Below, piece by piece: positions 17,035-26,762 of a stretch of DNA of 64,000 nt. The stretch is from Marinobacter sp. ATCH36 (GTDB lineage Bacteria > Pseudomonadota > Gammaproteobacteria > Pseudomonadales > Oleiphilaceae). Made by a program: the position numbers and the translations under genes. The stretch lies in contig NZ_JAMJPL010000003.1 in assembly GCF_023555055.1 (NCBI RefSeq), positions 186,001 to 250,000 of the forward strand, in the 5' to 3' direction. The notes below the pieces were generated by a model, which was not told the DNA's origin, made no database searches, and saw nothing but the letters and a program-made list of their open reading frames with translations. Positions within the stretch are counted from its first letter, which is position 1. The number at the start of each line of letters is the position of its first letter.

Positions 17035-18312
17035 ATGGGCATCACGGTTCTGTTCCTCAGTTTTTTAATATTGCTCCTCTTGGGCATGCCTGTAGCGTTC
17101 GCGCTAGGCATTTCATCGGTCCTCTCGGTCATTTTGACCGGCGTGGTTCCCGTCAGCTATCTCACACAGACAATGTTTGGCGCTGTTGACTCTTACTCCC
17201 TTCTTGCCGTTCCCCTTTTTGTTCTCTCCGGCGTCATTATGGAGTATGGCGGTCTTTCAAAAAGACTTATTGATACTGCAAAGGCGTTCGTCGGCCACAT
17301 CACAGGAGGCCTACCTGCTGTAACGATAATGGGAACAGCAGTGTTCGCGATGTTAAGTGGGTCCGGCCCTGCAACGGTTGCCGCAATTGGTGGCATAATG
17401 ATTCCTGCAATGATCCGTGAAGGTTACGGACGCGGGTTCAGCGCCGGTGTTGTGGCGACCGCTGGTGGCGTCGGCATCGTAATTCCTCCAAGTATCCCCC
17501 TCATTATCTATGGGATTACAACGAACACTTCTATTGGCGATCTTTTTCTTGCGGGTCTGATCCCTGGCATCATCATTGTCTTCTCTCTTTACCTCGTGAG
17601 TCGTTACATCTCTAAGAAGAACGGTTACGGAGCCAATATAGCCAAGTCAAGTTGGAACGAGCGCTGGAAAACAATGTGGCGTGCTAAATGGACGCTGTTA
17701 ATGCCTGTTGTCGTCCTTGGCGGTATTTATGGCGGAATATTCACCCCAACAGAGGCGTCAGGAATAGCCGTCGCCTACAGTCTTTTACTTGCATTATGTT
17801 ATCGCGAAACCGAAGTTAACCAGATTCCTGTTATGCTAAGAGCGACTTACCTCATATCGGGCATGATACTGGTCATCATCGCAACAGCATCCACCTATGC
17901 CAGAATTCTGACCTTAGAGCGTATTCCCTCCCTTATTGCCGATTTTCTTGGCCAATTGCCCGTGCCATTCTGGCTCATTCTGGCGCTCATCGTGCTCCTC
18001 CTGTTATTCATCGGAATGTTCATGGAAACAATTGCCGGGATTATTCTACTCGCGCCGATCCTTGTGCCTGTGGTCACGACAATGGGTATGGATCCTGTTC
18101 ATTTCGGTATCGTCATGATCCTTGCCTCGATGATCGGCTTCGCCACTCCGCCGGTGGGTGATAATCTCAACGTAGCAAGCGCGATCAGCGGACTTTCAAT
18201 CGAAAGGGTGAGCATCGCAGCGATTCCATTCGTAGCGGTCCTAATTTTTATATTATTCATTATCGCTTATGTACCTCAGATCACGATGTTATTACCTAAT
18301 TTAGTTGGCTAA
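17035..18312 (+). CDS. dctM: TRAP transporter large permease subunit DctM
   Basis: A 425-aa polytopic membrane protein with about a dozen transmembrane segments. Family signatures include GSGPATVAAIGGIMIPAM and the VGIVIPPSIPLIIYG loop, and later GMFMETIAGIILLAPILVP and GFATPPVGDNLNVAS. It is the transport channel of the TRAP system, driven by an ion gradient, and accepts ligand from DctP. Full length and last in the operon. Confidence 0.94.
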   Translation: MGITVLFLSFLILLLLGMPVAFALGISSVLSVILTGVVPVSYLTQTMFGAVDSYSLLAVPLFVLSGVIMEYGGLSKRLIDTAKAFVGHITGGLPAVTIMGTAVFAMLSGSGPATVAAIGGIMIPAMIREGYGRGFSAGVVATAGGVGIVIPPSIPLIIYGITTNTSIGDLFLAGLIPGIIIVFSLYLVSRYISKKNGYGANIAKSSWNERWKTMWRAKWTLLMPVVVLGGIYGGIFTPTEASGIAVAYSLLLALCYRETEVNQIPVMLRATYLISGMILVIIATASTYARILTLERIPSLIADFLGQLPVPFWLILALIVLLLLFIGMFMETIAGIILLAPILVPVVTTMGMDPVHFGIVMILASMIGFATPPVGDNLNVASAISGLSIERVSIAAIPFVAVLIFILFIIAYVPQITMLLPNLVG

Positions 18313-18675
18313 AAACTAATCCTATTCATTTATCGGATCGTCATTTATATCTGGTTACTATATGTAAATGTGTTCAGGCGGTTCATCGTGTTGAGTGATT
18401 ATGGCAGTTAACAATACAAGTTCTCGCTAAGATCGTTACCAACACTTCGTAATATGAAGCAAACCGGTTATTTCATAAAATAACCGGTTATGTTGGGGCG
18501 CTTATACAGGCCACCCAAAGTATTCAATTTCGGCGAGGCAAAAAGGTCCGCTTTCCAATGAAAGCGTGGATCTTTAGAAAGAGATTACTAATGTTCGCTT
18601 CTGTTTACTCCGGTCGTTGGCGATGCCCAGATCGGATGCCCTTCTCTCTGGTGCCCCCACTTAAAGACAAGCAAG
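18313..18675. other. Intergenic region with palindrome and repeat
   Basis: About 360 bp between convergent dctM and the 339-aa gene. It contains a 12-bp palindromic stem at 18462-18489 and the AAAGGTCCGCTTTCCAATG repeat at 18542-18560. No gene is visible. Confidence 0.5.
18462..18489. terminator. Palindrome AACCGGTTATTT/AAATAACCGGTT
   Basis: A perfect 12-bp stem with a CATA loop, 150 bp after dctM and between convergent genes. It lacks a downstream T-run, so it may be a weak terminator or a protein-binding palindrome. Confidence 0.4.
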
Positions 18676-19677
18676 TCAACGCTGGAAGCAAAAATCCAAA
18701 ATTTCATCGAACCCCGCATCTTCACGTTCCAGCCTAATTTCTAATTCATTTAACTCTTCAACGGTAGGTAATTGGGTAGTGACTGACACCGCAACCGAAA
18801 ACTCGGCATTGTAAGGTCTACCAATTCTAGAGAGCTGAATGCTAATTTGTTTCAGAATGCTGTCTCTAAGCAGCAGCTGATTTCGGCGAAAGCGGATCAA
18901 TCTGTGACAAGTATAGAAATCTGAGCGCTTCACTGAGTCATAGTTCCTGCCGCTCCACCCAGTACTTCGAGTTGCACGGCACAAGACGCGCTCTTGAATA
19001 TCGTTCCAAATGCGAAAGTCGAAATTGCTGGTAGGGTTCGGGTTTTCGAGTTTTGCTTTTGGTAAGAATTGGGTTTCTGCAAATTTATGTTTATCGAGAA
19101 TAGCGAGAATTCTGTTTTGAGTGTTTAAAGCTTGTTTGATTGACGATGGCAAGTCGAAGCGTACCAACTTCGCAGAATCCAAAAGCCGGATCTCTCTCGA
19201 ATGTTTCTTAGCGTCTAGATCCCAATCTTGTTCTAGGCATCTCGGTACCCACTGAAAATGATTGCCTAGTAGACGAAAGATACCGCGGGAATCCAAAGAG
19301 GCGAGACGAACCCCTTCAATCTCGGGATTGCCGTGCAAATAATAGTACGCTTTTCCGTGCCACACCAACGACAAAGCTATTTGTTCTGTAAGCTCTCCAA
19401 TCGACTCATCAATGGAATTCGATGCGTATCTGGTCTCAGCGTTTATCAACAGCGTTTGAGCCAGTTTTTCATCATTCGACTCGACCATAAATCGATTACG
19501 ACTTCGATGGTTCATCACACTGAAGATATTCGCAAAATCCTCATCAAACATTCGGCGGTTGAACCCAGGCTCTCGCTTTTGACGCTTCAGGAAAAAGCTA
19601 TCAACCAACCCAATTTGGTCGTTCTGGAAAATTTGCCTGTGTATTGGTTCAGCTTTGAAGATTCTTAGACTATTCAT
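18676..19677 (-). CDS. Unknown soluble protein, partner of the 826-aa membrane protein
   Basis: Not recognised. From ATG 19677 (MNSLRIFKAE) the product is 333 aa; the first ATG of the frame is 19695. It overlaps the end of the upstream 826-aa gene by a few bases, which implies translational coupling and a joint function. There is no signal peptide or membrane segment; it is rich in Arg, Phe and Leu with many Trp/Tyr residues (LVWHGKAYYYLHG, WSGRNYD). The C-terminus is acidic (LEIRLEREDAGFDEILDF). The pair sits in island DNA beside a recombinase, so cargo such as a defence module is possible, but no domain proves that. Confidence 0.6.
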   Translation of the reverse strand: MNSLRIFKAEPIHRQIFQNDQIGLVDSFFLKRQKREPGFNRRMFDEDFANIFSVMNHRSRNRFMVESNDEKLAQTLLINAETRYASNSIDESIGELTEQIALSLVWHGKAYYYLHGNPEIEGVRLASLDSRGIFRLLGNHFQWVPRCLEQDWDLDAKKHSREIRLLDSAKLVRFDLPSSIKQALNTQNRILAILDKHKFAETQFLPKAKLENPNPTSNFDFRIWNDIQERVLCRATRSTGWSGRNYDSVKRSDFYTCHRLIRFRRNQLLLRDSILKQISIQLSRIGRPYNAEFSVAVSVTTQLPTVEELNELEIRLEREDAGFDEILDFCFQR

Positions 19678-22150
19678 CTCCGTCTCCATCTTCATTCAAC
19701 CGCCGAGCTAGAGACGTAATGCGATGGTCGACTTTAAAATCAGCTATATCGAGATTCGGAAGAACTTCTTTTGCAAAGAACAAATGAGATGCATCAGAGA
19801 GCGAGCTAAGAAATTCTCTTACAAGTACGTTCGAGTGCTGTTTACCTTCAGAAAACATCATTTGATCGGCGTAACCATCCTCTCTCGCTTGATGTTCAAA
19901 GGCCATTTTCCAGTTAATCCTGATTAATCCACGAGGCGACGCACTCATGCTAAAGCTGGACAGATCTGACAGAAGCAGCATCCGTTTGAGATACTTCTGT
20001 TTGTTTGTCGCCTTTTCAACTAGGGTATGAAATTTCTGGAGGACATCCTCTGATAATTTTTCATTACCGAAATATGCGCCGTAAAGAATTGCGAATCCAA
20101 GCACTGAAGCCAAGTCATTAATCACTGAAGAAATTAGGTGCAATCGAAATTCATCATTTACTTTCAAAGAAGGGTCCGGGAACTTTGAATCTGCAGCAAG
20201 AATCGCCAGAGAAAAGAACATAGGGAAAACCTTATCCAGTTTATGTTCATCATTTTGCTCGATGGCATTTATGCATGCTTCGGCAAGCTCGAAGTAGATT
20301 TGTCCAAAATGATCTGGTAGATCATCATCTTGCTCAGCGTCGAAAATATGGCCCACTATTTCCGGATTGCCCAGTGAACTGATGGCGTCTTCTCTAGCTT
20401 TGCTCAGCTGTTCGATCATCTCCGAAATATCGATCTCGGGTAGCCTGTAATGCTCCTCAGAATAATGCTGGTACTCCTTATATCGCTCAACCATGTTGGC
20501 TACTTCATCAAGCCAGAAAGAAGCCAATTTCCAATGGGTGTGTAGGCTGGACAGTACAACTTGCGTCGCAGCTTTAGACATTCTCAATTGCGTCATCGCT
20601 TCCACAAACTCTGGGAGCTCGTGCTCGAAATAGTGGCTTATCGATGGAAGGATTTTTGAATAATGACGCAGTAGTTTTTGAATCGCTAACTGTTGAAGGT
20701 ACCGAGGCTTCGATAAACGCCGACCTTCGACCTCCATTTCGAATTCAATGCGTTTTACGATCGGTGCTAGTTCGACTTGTAGAAAAGCTGGAAGATTTCG
20801 AAGCGATTTCCGACTCCAATCGTCTGCGTCAAAGTATTTTTGAAGCTCCTTCTCAAAAGTGAGCATTCTTCGAAGAGTTTCCAAGCATAGGTTGCTACCG
20901 AAGGTAGCCCATGTATCTGCTAAGCCAATCTTCGCCTTCGAGGATTCCTCATCAGGGGCGTCGTTAATTGAATCAAAAGCACTTACAAGAATTTGCTTGA
21001 ACTCTGTAAGCTCACGCATGCCATCTTCAAACTGAAGCTGTTCTGCGTATGATGATGCACGAATAGAGAAGCGATCAATTAGTTTCAGTGCAAGAGCCAG
21101 GTCACCTGCCCCAAGTGCCAGCTCAAAATGGCCTACCAATTTAGAAGCAATTTCTTTTTCAAGCCATTCGTAATCTGGCCTTTCCTCAACCATCAATTGC
21201 TGGCTTCTGGTATTCATTGCCGAAGAGGTTGCCATGTCGCCTGCCAAGAACCATTGCTTGTGTACGATACGCCGTGGAAACCAATAACTGTTTTGGTCGA
21301 TTGTGTGTTTTCGCCGAACGTAATGCTGAAGCAAAAACGTATAGTCGTCGGTAAGAGCTGGCAGGTTATACTTTAAACTCACTCGATCAGCTTTAACATA
21401 ACTATCTATATAAGATAACTGTTCAATTGCCCTTCTCGCTGCCTTCGAGTGATGATTGGCCAGAGAAATTGAATTTCGCGGATTCGTTGCATATTTTATA
21501 TCTCTAACAAGACTAGGAAGTAGTTCACTGTGGATAAGTTGGTTGAGATCAAAGAAGTTAAAAAGCCTTTGGCCTAATGGAAACAATGCTAAAGCACTCA
21601 ATAACATCAGAATTGTTCCGACGGTATAGACAAGTATTCCTGGATTGAATCCAAACGAAGGTAAAGCAGTTGCTAGCAAACAGAAAATTGCTGAGAGCAC
21701 CAAAACCTTGGAATACACGCTGCCGACCTGCTCATTGGTGAGCATTTGGATTATGTCCCGGCGAAGCCTGGTGTAACCGGAGCTTAGTATGATGCCAACT
21801 GTAGCGAAGTAGATCGAGAATATTGCGGTGAGAAGTTGCCCGTAAAGTCTGAGTTGTTCGATATTGAATTCGCGGTCGTCCGAACTCAGCGACGGCATAA
21901 AAGTAAACCTTCCGGCAACGAGGCTCTCGACATAATTGAGCATAGCTAGAAATAAAAAAACCCAAAACAGGCTCTTAACACCTATCCAAAAGAAAGAGCC
22001 AAGAATGAGGCCGTTTATTTCTGCCTTGGTAAGTAGAGCGGTCTTTGCATAAGCGGTGCGCTCAAAGAAAAAAGCAATTTTCTGGAGCCACGCCCGGAGA
22101 CTCCAAAACCAGGTCTTAGACGCAATCGAAATTTTTAGTTGTTCAATCAA
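19670..22150 (-). CDS. Large unknown protein with four N-terminal membrane segments
   Basis: An 826-aa protein whose frame begins with a TTG codon (MIEQLKIS); no ATG exists upstream of the membrane region, so TTG is the likely start. Four hydrophobic helices are seen near 47-73, 102-126, 148-168 and 172-198. About 630 mostly helical, acidic cytoplasmic residues follow, without a motif I recognise (no Walker, nuclease or HTH pattern). Its stop overlaps the start of the 333-aa gene. A tyrosine recombinase gene lies 132 bp upstream on the same strand. I infer a membrane-anchored two-protein complex of unknown function carried by mobile DNA. Confidence 0.62.
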   Translation of the reverse strand: MIEQLKISIASKTWFWSLRAWLQKIAFFFERTAYAKTALLTKAEINGLILGSFFWIGVKSLFWVFLFLAMLNYVESLVAGRFTFMPSLSSDDREFNIEQLRLYGQLLTAIFSIYFATVGIILSSGYTRLRRDIIQMLTNEQVGSVYSKVLVLSAIFCLLATALPSFGFNPGILVYTVGTILMLLSALALFPLGQRLFNFFDLNQLIHSELLPSLVRDIKYATNPRNSISLANHHSKAARRAIEQLSYIDSYVKADRVSLKYNLPALTDDYTFLLQHYVRRKHTIDQNSYWFPRRIVHKQWFLAGDMATSSAMNTRSQQLMVEERPDYEWLEKEIASKLVGHFELALGAGDLALALKLIDRFSIRASSYAEQLQFEDGMRELTEFKQILVSAFDSINDAPDEESSKAKIGLADTWATFGSNLCLETLRRMLTFEKELQKYFDADDWSRKSLRNLPAFLQVELAPIVKRIEFEMEVEGRRLSKPRYLQQLAIQKLLRHYSKILPSISHYFEHELPEFVEAMTQLRMSKAATQVVLSSLHTHWKLASFWLDEVANMVERYKEYQHYSEEHYRLPEIDISEMIEQLSKAREDAISSLGNPEIVGHIFDAEQDDDLPDHFGQIYFELAEACINAIEQNDEHKLDKVFPMFFSLAILAADSKFPDPSLKVNDEFRLHLISSVINDLASVLGFAILYGAYFGNEKLSEDVLQKFHTLVEKATNKQKYLKRMLLLSDLSSFSMSASPRGLIRINWKMAFEHQAREDGYADQMMFSEGKQHSNVLVREFLSSLSDASHLFFAKEVLPNLDIADFKVDHRITSLARRLNEDGDGDE

Positions 22151-22282
22151 AAAAACATCCCACTTTCCAAATTATGTTTAAACGCGTGCCTTTCCTTGGT
22201 CGGATGGGAGGCGGACCAACCCAAAACTCGTGCTATTTGGGCCCTCTAATCAAGTGCACGAACGTGACTTTTGAATTACATG

Positions 22283-23023
22283 CTAATGGAACTCCACCCC
22301 TTCGAGAAAATGCGCTCCGTCGAACGTTAGCACATTGGTGTACACCTCTGTTGACTCCACGCTTCGGTGACCCAGTAACTGGCTTACAAACTTCAGCGGC
22401 CGTCCGTGCAGGAGCAAGTGCACCGCAAAGCTGTGCCGAAAGGTATGGCACCCGATCTTGAAGGGTGGCTCTCCCCCCACCTGCTCCATCAGCCGATCGA
22501 TGTTGGCGCTGACCGCCTGGCGCGTGATCGGAAAGATTCGCTCGTCCTTCCGAAACTTCCCCATCCACAGGTAGCTCTGGATCCGGGTCTGAAAGTCCCG
22601 ATCCAAAATCGGAATGAACCGTTTCGGTGAACGTTGCAGGCTGCGCTTGCTCGGCCGCCCTGCCCCTTGTTTGAGCGTCTTGAGCATCACGCCGAAGTCG
22701 TAGCCATCGTCGATGAAACTGGCCGGCGTAGTCGCCAGCACCTCGGAGATCCGCGCCCCGGTGCACCACATCAGATCCAGGATGAGCCGGTGCATGGGGT
22801 GCGACTCACTCTCTAGTAGGCCCAGCACCTCGGGCTTGAGCAGGTACTTGGGCATGATGTCGAGGCTTTCGAGTAGCATCGGGCGTTTCGCGATCAGCCG
22901 GTCCCAGTCGATCTCGACTCGCTGGATTGGGAACGACACCAGAGGCCGCTCCTCAAATCCAAACGGACGTTTGCTTGGTCGCTCCCGTGGAAATGAGCGT
23001 GCGCTGGTGATGGATTTTGACAT
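22283..23023 (-). CDS. Tyrosine recombinase (site-specific integrase)
   Basis: A 246-aa recombinase with a complete catalytic set: Arg91 (CTGARISEVL), His193 and Arg196 (CHTFRHSFAVHLL), His219 (LLGHRSVEST) and Tyr228 (EVYTNV). It resembles the compact resolvase-type recombinases of plasmids more than phage integrases. It is divergent from the Tn7-like operon, with 212 bp between the two starts, and is followed by the unknown membrane/soluble gene pair. It could resolve or integrate the island. GC-rich compared with the gene pair downstream. Confidence 0.88.
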   Translation of the reverse strand: MSKSITSARSFPRERPSKRPFGFEERPLVSFPIQRVEIDWDRLIAKRPMLLESLDIMPKYLLKPEVLGLLESESHPMHRLILDLMWCTGARISEVLATTPASFIDDGYDFGVMLKTLKQGAGRPSKRSLQRSPKRFIPILDRDFQTRIQSYLWMGKFRKDERIFPITRQAVSANIDRLMEQVGGEPPFKIGCHTFRHSFAVHLLLHGRPLKFVSQLLGHRSVESTEVYTNVLTFDGAHFLEGVEFH

Positions 23024-23129
23024 TTCCCCTCCGGGATTCTGTCAATTCTAGGGAGGAATTATAGGCCCGAATAAGCGCCCTATTCCTATCTCTTCAGTAT
23101 GGCAAAGGCCCGGAAAACCGCAAGAAACA

Positions 23130-23215
23130 GGGGTTAGTTGACGAACTATGGAAAATCGTCAAAGTGATCATAATTTGAACAATTGACGAGTGACGACCAT
23201 ACTTAATAGCTTTTA
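23130..23215. promoter_or_regulatory. Repeat-rich leader upstream of the Tn7-like operon
   Basis: The segment holds several copies of TTGACGA or its complement TCGTCA (for example TTGACGA-11 bases-TCGTCAA and then TTGACGAGTGACGACC). These could be transposase-binding sites at the element end, operators for tnsA, or both. A related TCGTCA lies after the operon near 28758. No terminal duplication could be set by eye. Confidence 0.4.
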
Positions 23216-23235
23216 AACCATTCGGGGACAGCCCC

Positions 23236-23940
23236 ATGGCTCCGTCACGTTTCGTCAAACAGCCTGGCCCGCTGAGCAGCCATTCTGTCCGCTTCAGCCA
23301 GAACCTATTGGTGCCAGCACAGCAACCAACTCGCTTGAAACTGACTAAGAGAACGGATTTCTACGAGCAGCGGTGTGTCAAGTACCCTGACCGAGCCTGT
23401 TTCCATTGCTATGCCGAGTTCATCCATGCCCTGCTCTTAGAGGCGGATCCCAGTGTCACCAGTTTTGTGCCGCAACCCTACCAGATGGAGGTGAATCGTA
23501 AGCCTTACGTTCCAGACATATACGTCGTTCGGGACAGCCGCATTGAGGTCCTTGAGCTGAAACCTCGCGGCCAGTTCGATCCCAAGAAAGCCGGCCCATT
23601 GAGCGCGTTCTTCGATCAATACGGGATGCACTTCGACGTCATCGCCAACGAAGCTGTGTTCGAGCAGGAAAGCCTGGCCCTTCACTGGCTGCCTATCGTC
23701 CAGGTACTGGCTCAGGCGCACTATCAGGGCCTGGATACGGACGAAGCGGAACAGCGGCTGTTCGATGCTGCACGAGACGAAACCGCAATGACCGTGGGTG
23801 ATCTGTTAGGGGATGCGCCAAGGGAAGAACGTTACTGGACTGAACTGGCCCTGTACCGTCTACTCCATCGTCACGATTTACACTGCGACCTTTCCGATGC
23901 ATCGCTGGACTACGACACGGAGGTGACAGCATGGAGCTGA
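23236..23940 (+). CDS. tnsA: TnsA-like transposase endonuclease subunit
   Basis: A 234-aa protein starting at ATG 23236. It has the PD-(D/E)xK nuclease pattern of TnsA: Asp in YVPDIYVV, followed by EVLELKPR carrying the ExK pair, in residues about 90-120. In Tn7, TnsA cuts the 5' strands at the element ends while TnsB acts at the 3' strands, giving cut-and-paste movement. It overlaps tnsB by 10 bp. This corresponds to TniC in the AbaR-type naming. Confidence 0.85.
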   Translation: MAPSRFVKQPGPLSSHSVRFSQNLLVPAQQPTRLKLTKRTDFYEQRCVKYPDRACFHCYAEFIHALLLEADPSVTSFVPQPYQMEVNRKPYVPDIYVVRDSRIEVLELKPRGQFDPKKAGPLSAFFDQYGMHFDVIANEAVFEQESLALHWLPIVQVLAQAHYQGLDTDEAEQRLFDAARDETAMTVGDLLGDAPREERYWTELALYRLLHRHDLHCDLSDASLDYDTEVTAWS

Positions 23941-25805
23941 CCTGGAGAAACCGGCTGATGCAAGAGCCGGAATGGTGGGACTTCAAGCGGTGGCCCTTTG
24001 TGGATAGCCAGTCACTGTCGCCAGCAGCTCGCCGCCGGTATCACACCAACACCCGGATCGTCGCTAACGTGCTCGACGGCCGTCCCCTCAATGAGGTGGC
24101 CCGAGAGCTGAGGCTATCCCCCAGTTGGGTGACGCAACTGATGAACCGGTGCCTGGCAGGCAATGAAGACGCACCGCCTGCTCTAACGCAAGGTTTGGTC
24201 CCCCACCGACGCCTGCGCCGATCTCAACGCAAAACCGCGCTGAGCACCCTGACCCATTCCGCTGGTGATCGGTGTGCGTTTGAGTATGTCATGAACACGG
24301 TACCTGGGTTGAAAGCCCACCTCATGAAACAGATTCGTCGGGCGGTCACCCGACATCGGCGCGGGCAGAACCTGACGCCCCGGCGATTTCACGCTATGTT
24401 TGTCGCCTACCTGATCGCTCAAGACTGGCCCCAGGACGTCTATCCCTTCACATCACCATCTCGGGGATATGAGGCTGCCCGCCGATTTTTGAAGGACAGC
24501 TTGGCGGATCTAAAAATGCCCCGAGACAAGCCACGCGTCACGGGGCCCAAAATCCCGCCGGTGTGTGCTTTTCAGGAAATTCATATTGATGAGGCCCATA
24601 TCGACTGCAAAGGGGCCGCTGCGGTGGTCCTCCACAATCAGATGAAGCCCGTACGCCTTGCTCGTATTTCATTGCTTCTCGCTCGGGATGTAGGGACCGG
24701 GGCCTATCTGGCAGGGTCGTTCGCACTTACGACGCATCCCGACTCAGCCGATATCCTCGGTCTGCTAGAGCAACTGGTTCAGCCCTGGGAGCCCTTGACC
24801 CTCACGGCTCCCGGCCTATCCTACTCGGCCAAGGCCGGTTTTCCGTCGGCGCTGAACGAGTCCTTTTGTCGACCCACGTTTGGCATCGTTCGGCTGGATA
24901 ATGCCCTGGTGCACCTCTCTCATCAAGTGCGGCGTATGGTCTGTGATCACCTCGGCGCGACCGCGAATTTTGGGTTACCTAAGAATCCTAAAGCCCGTGC
25001 GCTCATCGAGCAGGCATTCCGCCGCTTGAATGTGGACATCCACCGCCTTCCCTCCACCACAGGCAGCCACCCAACGGATGTGCTGCGGGAACCAGCCAAG
25101 CTGCAAAAGGAACCACCTTTCGTGTCACTGAAAGCGCTTGAGGAGGCCATCGGTGTGTTGTTGACCGAGTACAATCACAGCCCATTGGGCAACCAAGGGG
25201 CCCAGACGCCAATGGAACAGATGCAGTACCAGATGGCAAACCACTTGCTGCCGCTGCGGGCCACCTCACTCGGTCCTGGACTGGGGCCGTACGAACGCAG
25301 CCAGGTCGTGACGGTTCGCAAGGGATTCACCATAGACGAACCTCGTATCAATTTTGAGGGGTGCCAATACACTGGCGCTGCACTGAATGACGCCAGCCGG
25401 ATCAATCAGAAAGTGACCATCGTTTTCGATATTCGGGACATTCGCTCGCTGCAAGTGTTTACGCTGGACGGCCAACGGCTTGGCGAGGTTCTCGCGCCCG
25501 GAACATGGCAGCGGTTTGCTCATTCTATTTCCATGCGCAAAAAGATCAATCGCCTCGTCCGGGAAAACGCTCTGTCCAGGCACGATCCGCTGGGTGGGTT
25601 CTTCGACTACATGGCGGCACATTACACCTTACCGAGGGACGCCCTGACGCTGTTACGCCTGACCGCCGGATCCACGCCTGAGGATGAGCAACAGGAAGAG
25701 CTTTCTGTTCAAAACGAGCGCACGGCATCGGACGATAAAGCGCTTAAAAAGGCGCTTAATCAGTTGCCGGACTGGACGCCGGCAATGGCAAAAAAAAGGC
25801 GGTAA
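23931..25805 (+). CDS. tnsB: TnsB-like DDE transposase
   Basis: A 624-aa Mu/TniA-type transposase. The N-terminus has HTH-like DNA-binding regions (ARELRLSPSWVTQLMNR at about 57-73). The rve-type core shows Asp220 (EIHIDEAHID), Asp323 (IVRLDNALVH) and Glu360 (KARALIEQAF), a proper DDE spacing. The C-terminal Mu beta-barrel and tail (DEQQEELSVQNER) follow. It binds the element ends and joins them to target DNA, with TnsA and the TnsC ATPase. Intact. Confidence 0.9.
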   Translation: MELTWRNRLMQEPEWWDFKRWPFVDSQSLSPAARRRYHTNTRIVANVLDGRPLNEVARELRLSPSWVTQLMNRCLAGNEDAPPALTQGLVPHRRLRRSQRKTALSTLTHSAGDRCAFEYVMNTVPGLKAHLMKQIRRAVTRHRRGQNLTPRRFHAMFVAYLIAQDWPQDVYPFTSPSRGYEAARRFLKDSLADLKMPRDKPRVTGPKIPPVCAFQEIHIDEAHIDCKGAAAVVLHNQMKPVRLARISLLLARDVGTGAYLAGSFALTTHPDSADILGLLEQLVQPWEPLTLTAPGLSYSAKAGFPSALNESFCRPTFGIVRLDNALVHLSHQVRRMVCDHLGATANFGLPKNPKARALIEQAFRRLNVDIHRLPSTTGSHPTDVLREPAKLQKEPPFVSLKALEEAIGVLLTEYNHSPLGNQGAQTPMEQMQYQMANHLLPLRATSLGPGLGPYERSQVVTVRKGFTIDEPRINFEGCQYTGAALNDASRINQKVTIVFDIRDIRSLQVFTLDGQRLGEVLAPGTWQRFAHSISMRKKINRLVRENALSRHDPLGGFFDYMAAHYTLPRDALTLLRLTAGSTPEDEQQEELSVQNERTASDDKALKKALNQLPDWTPAMAKKRR

Positions 25806-25808
25806 AGT

Positions 25809-26762
25809 ATGATTTCTGCGGCCTCCTCTCTCGAAGATGCCAGCGGGTTTTGGATTCCAACCCCAATGGCAGCAGCGCTGAAAGCCACCCTGGAACAATG
25901 GATACAGTGCGGCCACACCGGCGGAGTCATCATCGGTGAAGCCAGGCTCGGAAAAACTCGGGCGCTGAAAGCCCTCGGCAAACAAATGACGAACCGTAGC
26001 GGCCAGCCCATCCATCTGTTTTACATGCATTATGGACGACGTGATACGCAAACCGTCCGCGCGGTATTCGCCAAAATCGCCAAGTCGCTGGGTTTCGACG
26101 TCAAACGGCAAACGGCGGATGCTCTGCTGGATTGTATCGTGACGCGATTAGGAGAAGCGGCGTTAGCCAACGACACACGCCAAGTGGTGCTGATTGTGGA
26201 TGAAGCCCAGCTTCTCACTACCGGTCAACTCAACGCCTTCGCCGAAATCTACAACGATCTTGTCAACCTGAACATCAATTGCGTGGTGATTTTTATCGCC
26301 AATCAGGACCAGTTTGCTGAATTGGGCAGAGCATTGCTCTTGCGGCAAAACCGGTATCTAAGGGAGCGGTTTTTTAACAATTTGGACTATTTCTATGGTA
26401 TCCGATCAGAAAGCGAGCTGGCGGAATGTCTCGCCGGATACGATGCCTTTTATGTTACCGAGCATCCAAGACAGACAGTTACTGAGTATTTTTGTCCAGA
26501 TCTGGCCAAAGATGGATGGCAACTCGCGTCGTTGGCCCCCTTTTATTGGCGCCAGTTCCGTGAACGCTATGGGACGAGATTGGGCATTGCATCCTGGGGC
26601 ATGGCTCAGTTTGTCCGCGCGACTAATCTCTTGGTCATGGACTACCTGCCCTACTGTCAGGAAAAAGACGACTTGGCGACTCAGGAAGCTGCCATTATCA
26701 AAAGCCTCGAAGCGGCCGGTATCGAACCGAGCCTCGTGAACGTTGTTGGGAAGGAGGCCTGA
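25809..26762 (+). CDS. tnsC: TnsC-like AAA+ ATPase
   Basis: A 317-aa ATPase, 3 bp after tnsB. Walker A is GEARLGKT (43-50) and Walker B is VVLIVDEAQ (about 126-134). It regulates transposition by connecting the target selector TniQ with TnsAB and conferring target immunity in related systems. Its last base is shared with the first base of tniQ (TGATG), so translation is coupled. Confidence 0.9.
   Translation: MISAASSLEDASGFWIPTPMAAALKATLEQWIQCGHTGGVIIGEARLGKTRALKALGKQMTNRSGQPIHLFYMHYGRRDTQTVRAVFAKIAKSLGFDVKRQTADALLDCIVTRLGEAALANDTRQVVLIVDEAQLLTTGQLNAFAEIYNDLVNLNINCVVIFIANQDQFAELGRALLLRQNRYLRERFFNNLDYFYGIRSESELAECLAGYDAFYVTEHPRQTVTEYFCPDLAKDGWQLASLAPFYWRQFRERYGTRLGIASWGMAQFVRATNLLVMDYLPYCQEKDDLATQEAAIIKSLEAAGIEPSLVNVVGKEA

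Noticed and set aside
22174..22461. A 95-aa plus-strand frame near the recombinase
   Set aside because: Mostly antisense to the recombinase C-terminus; no ribosome site and no recognisable sequence.
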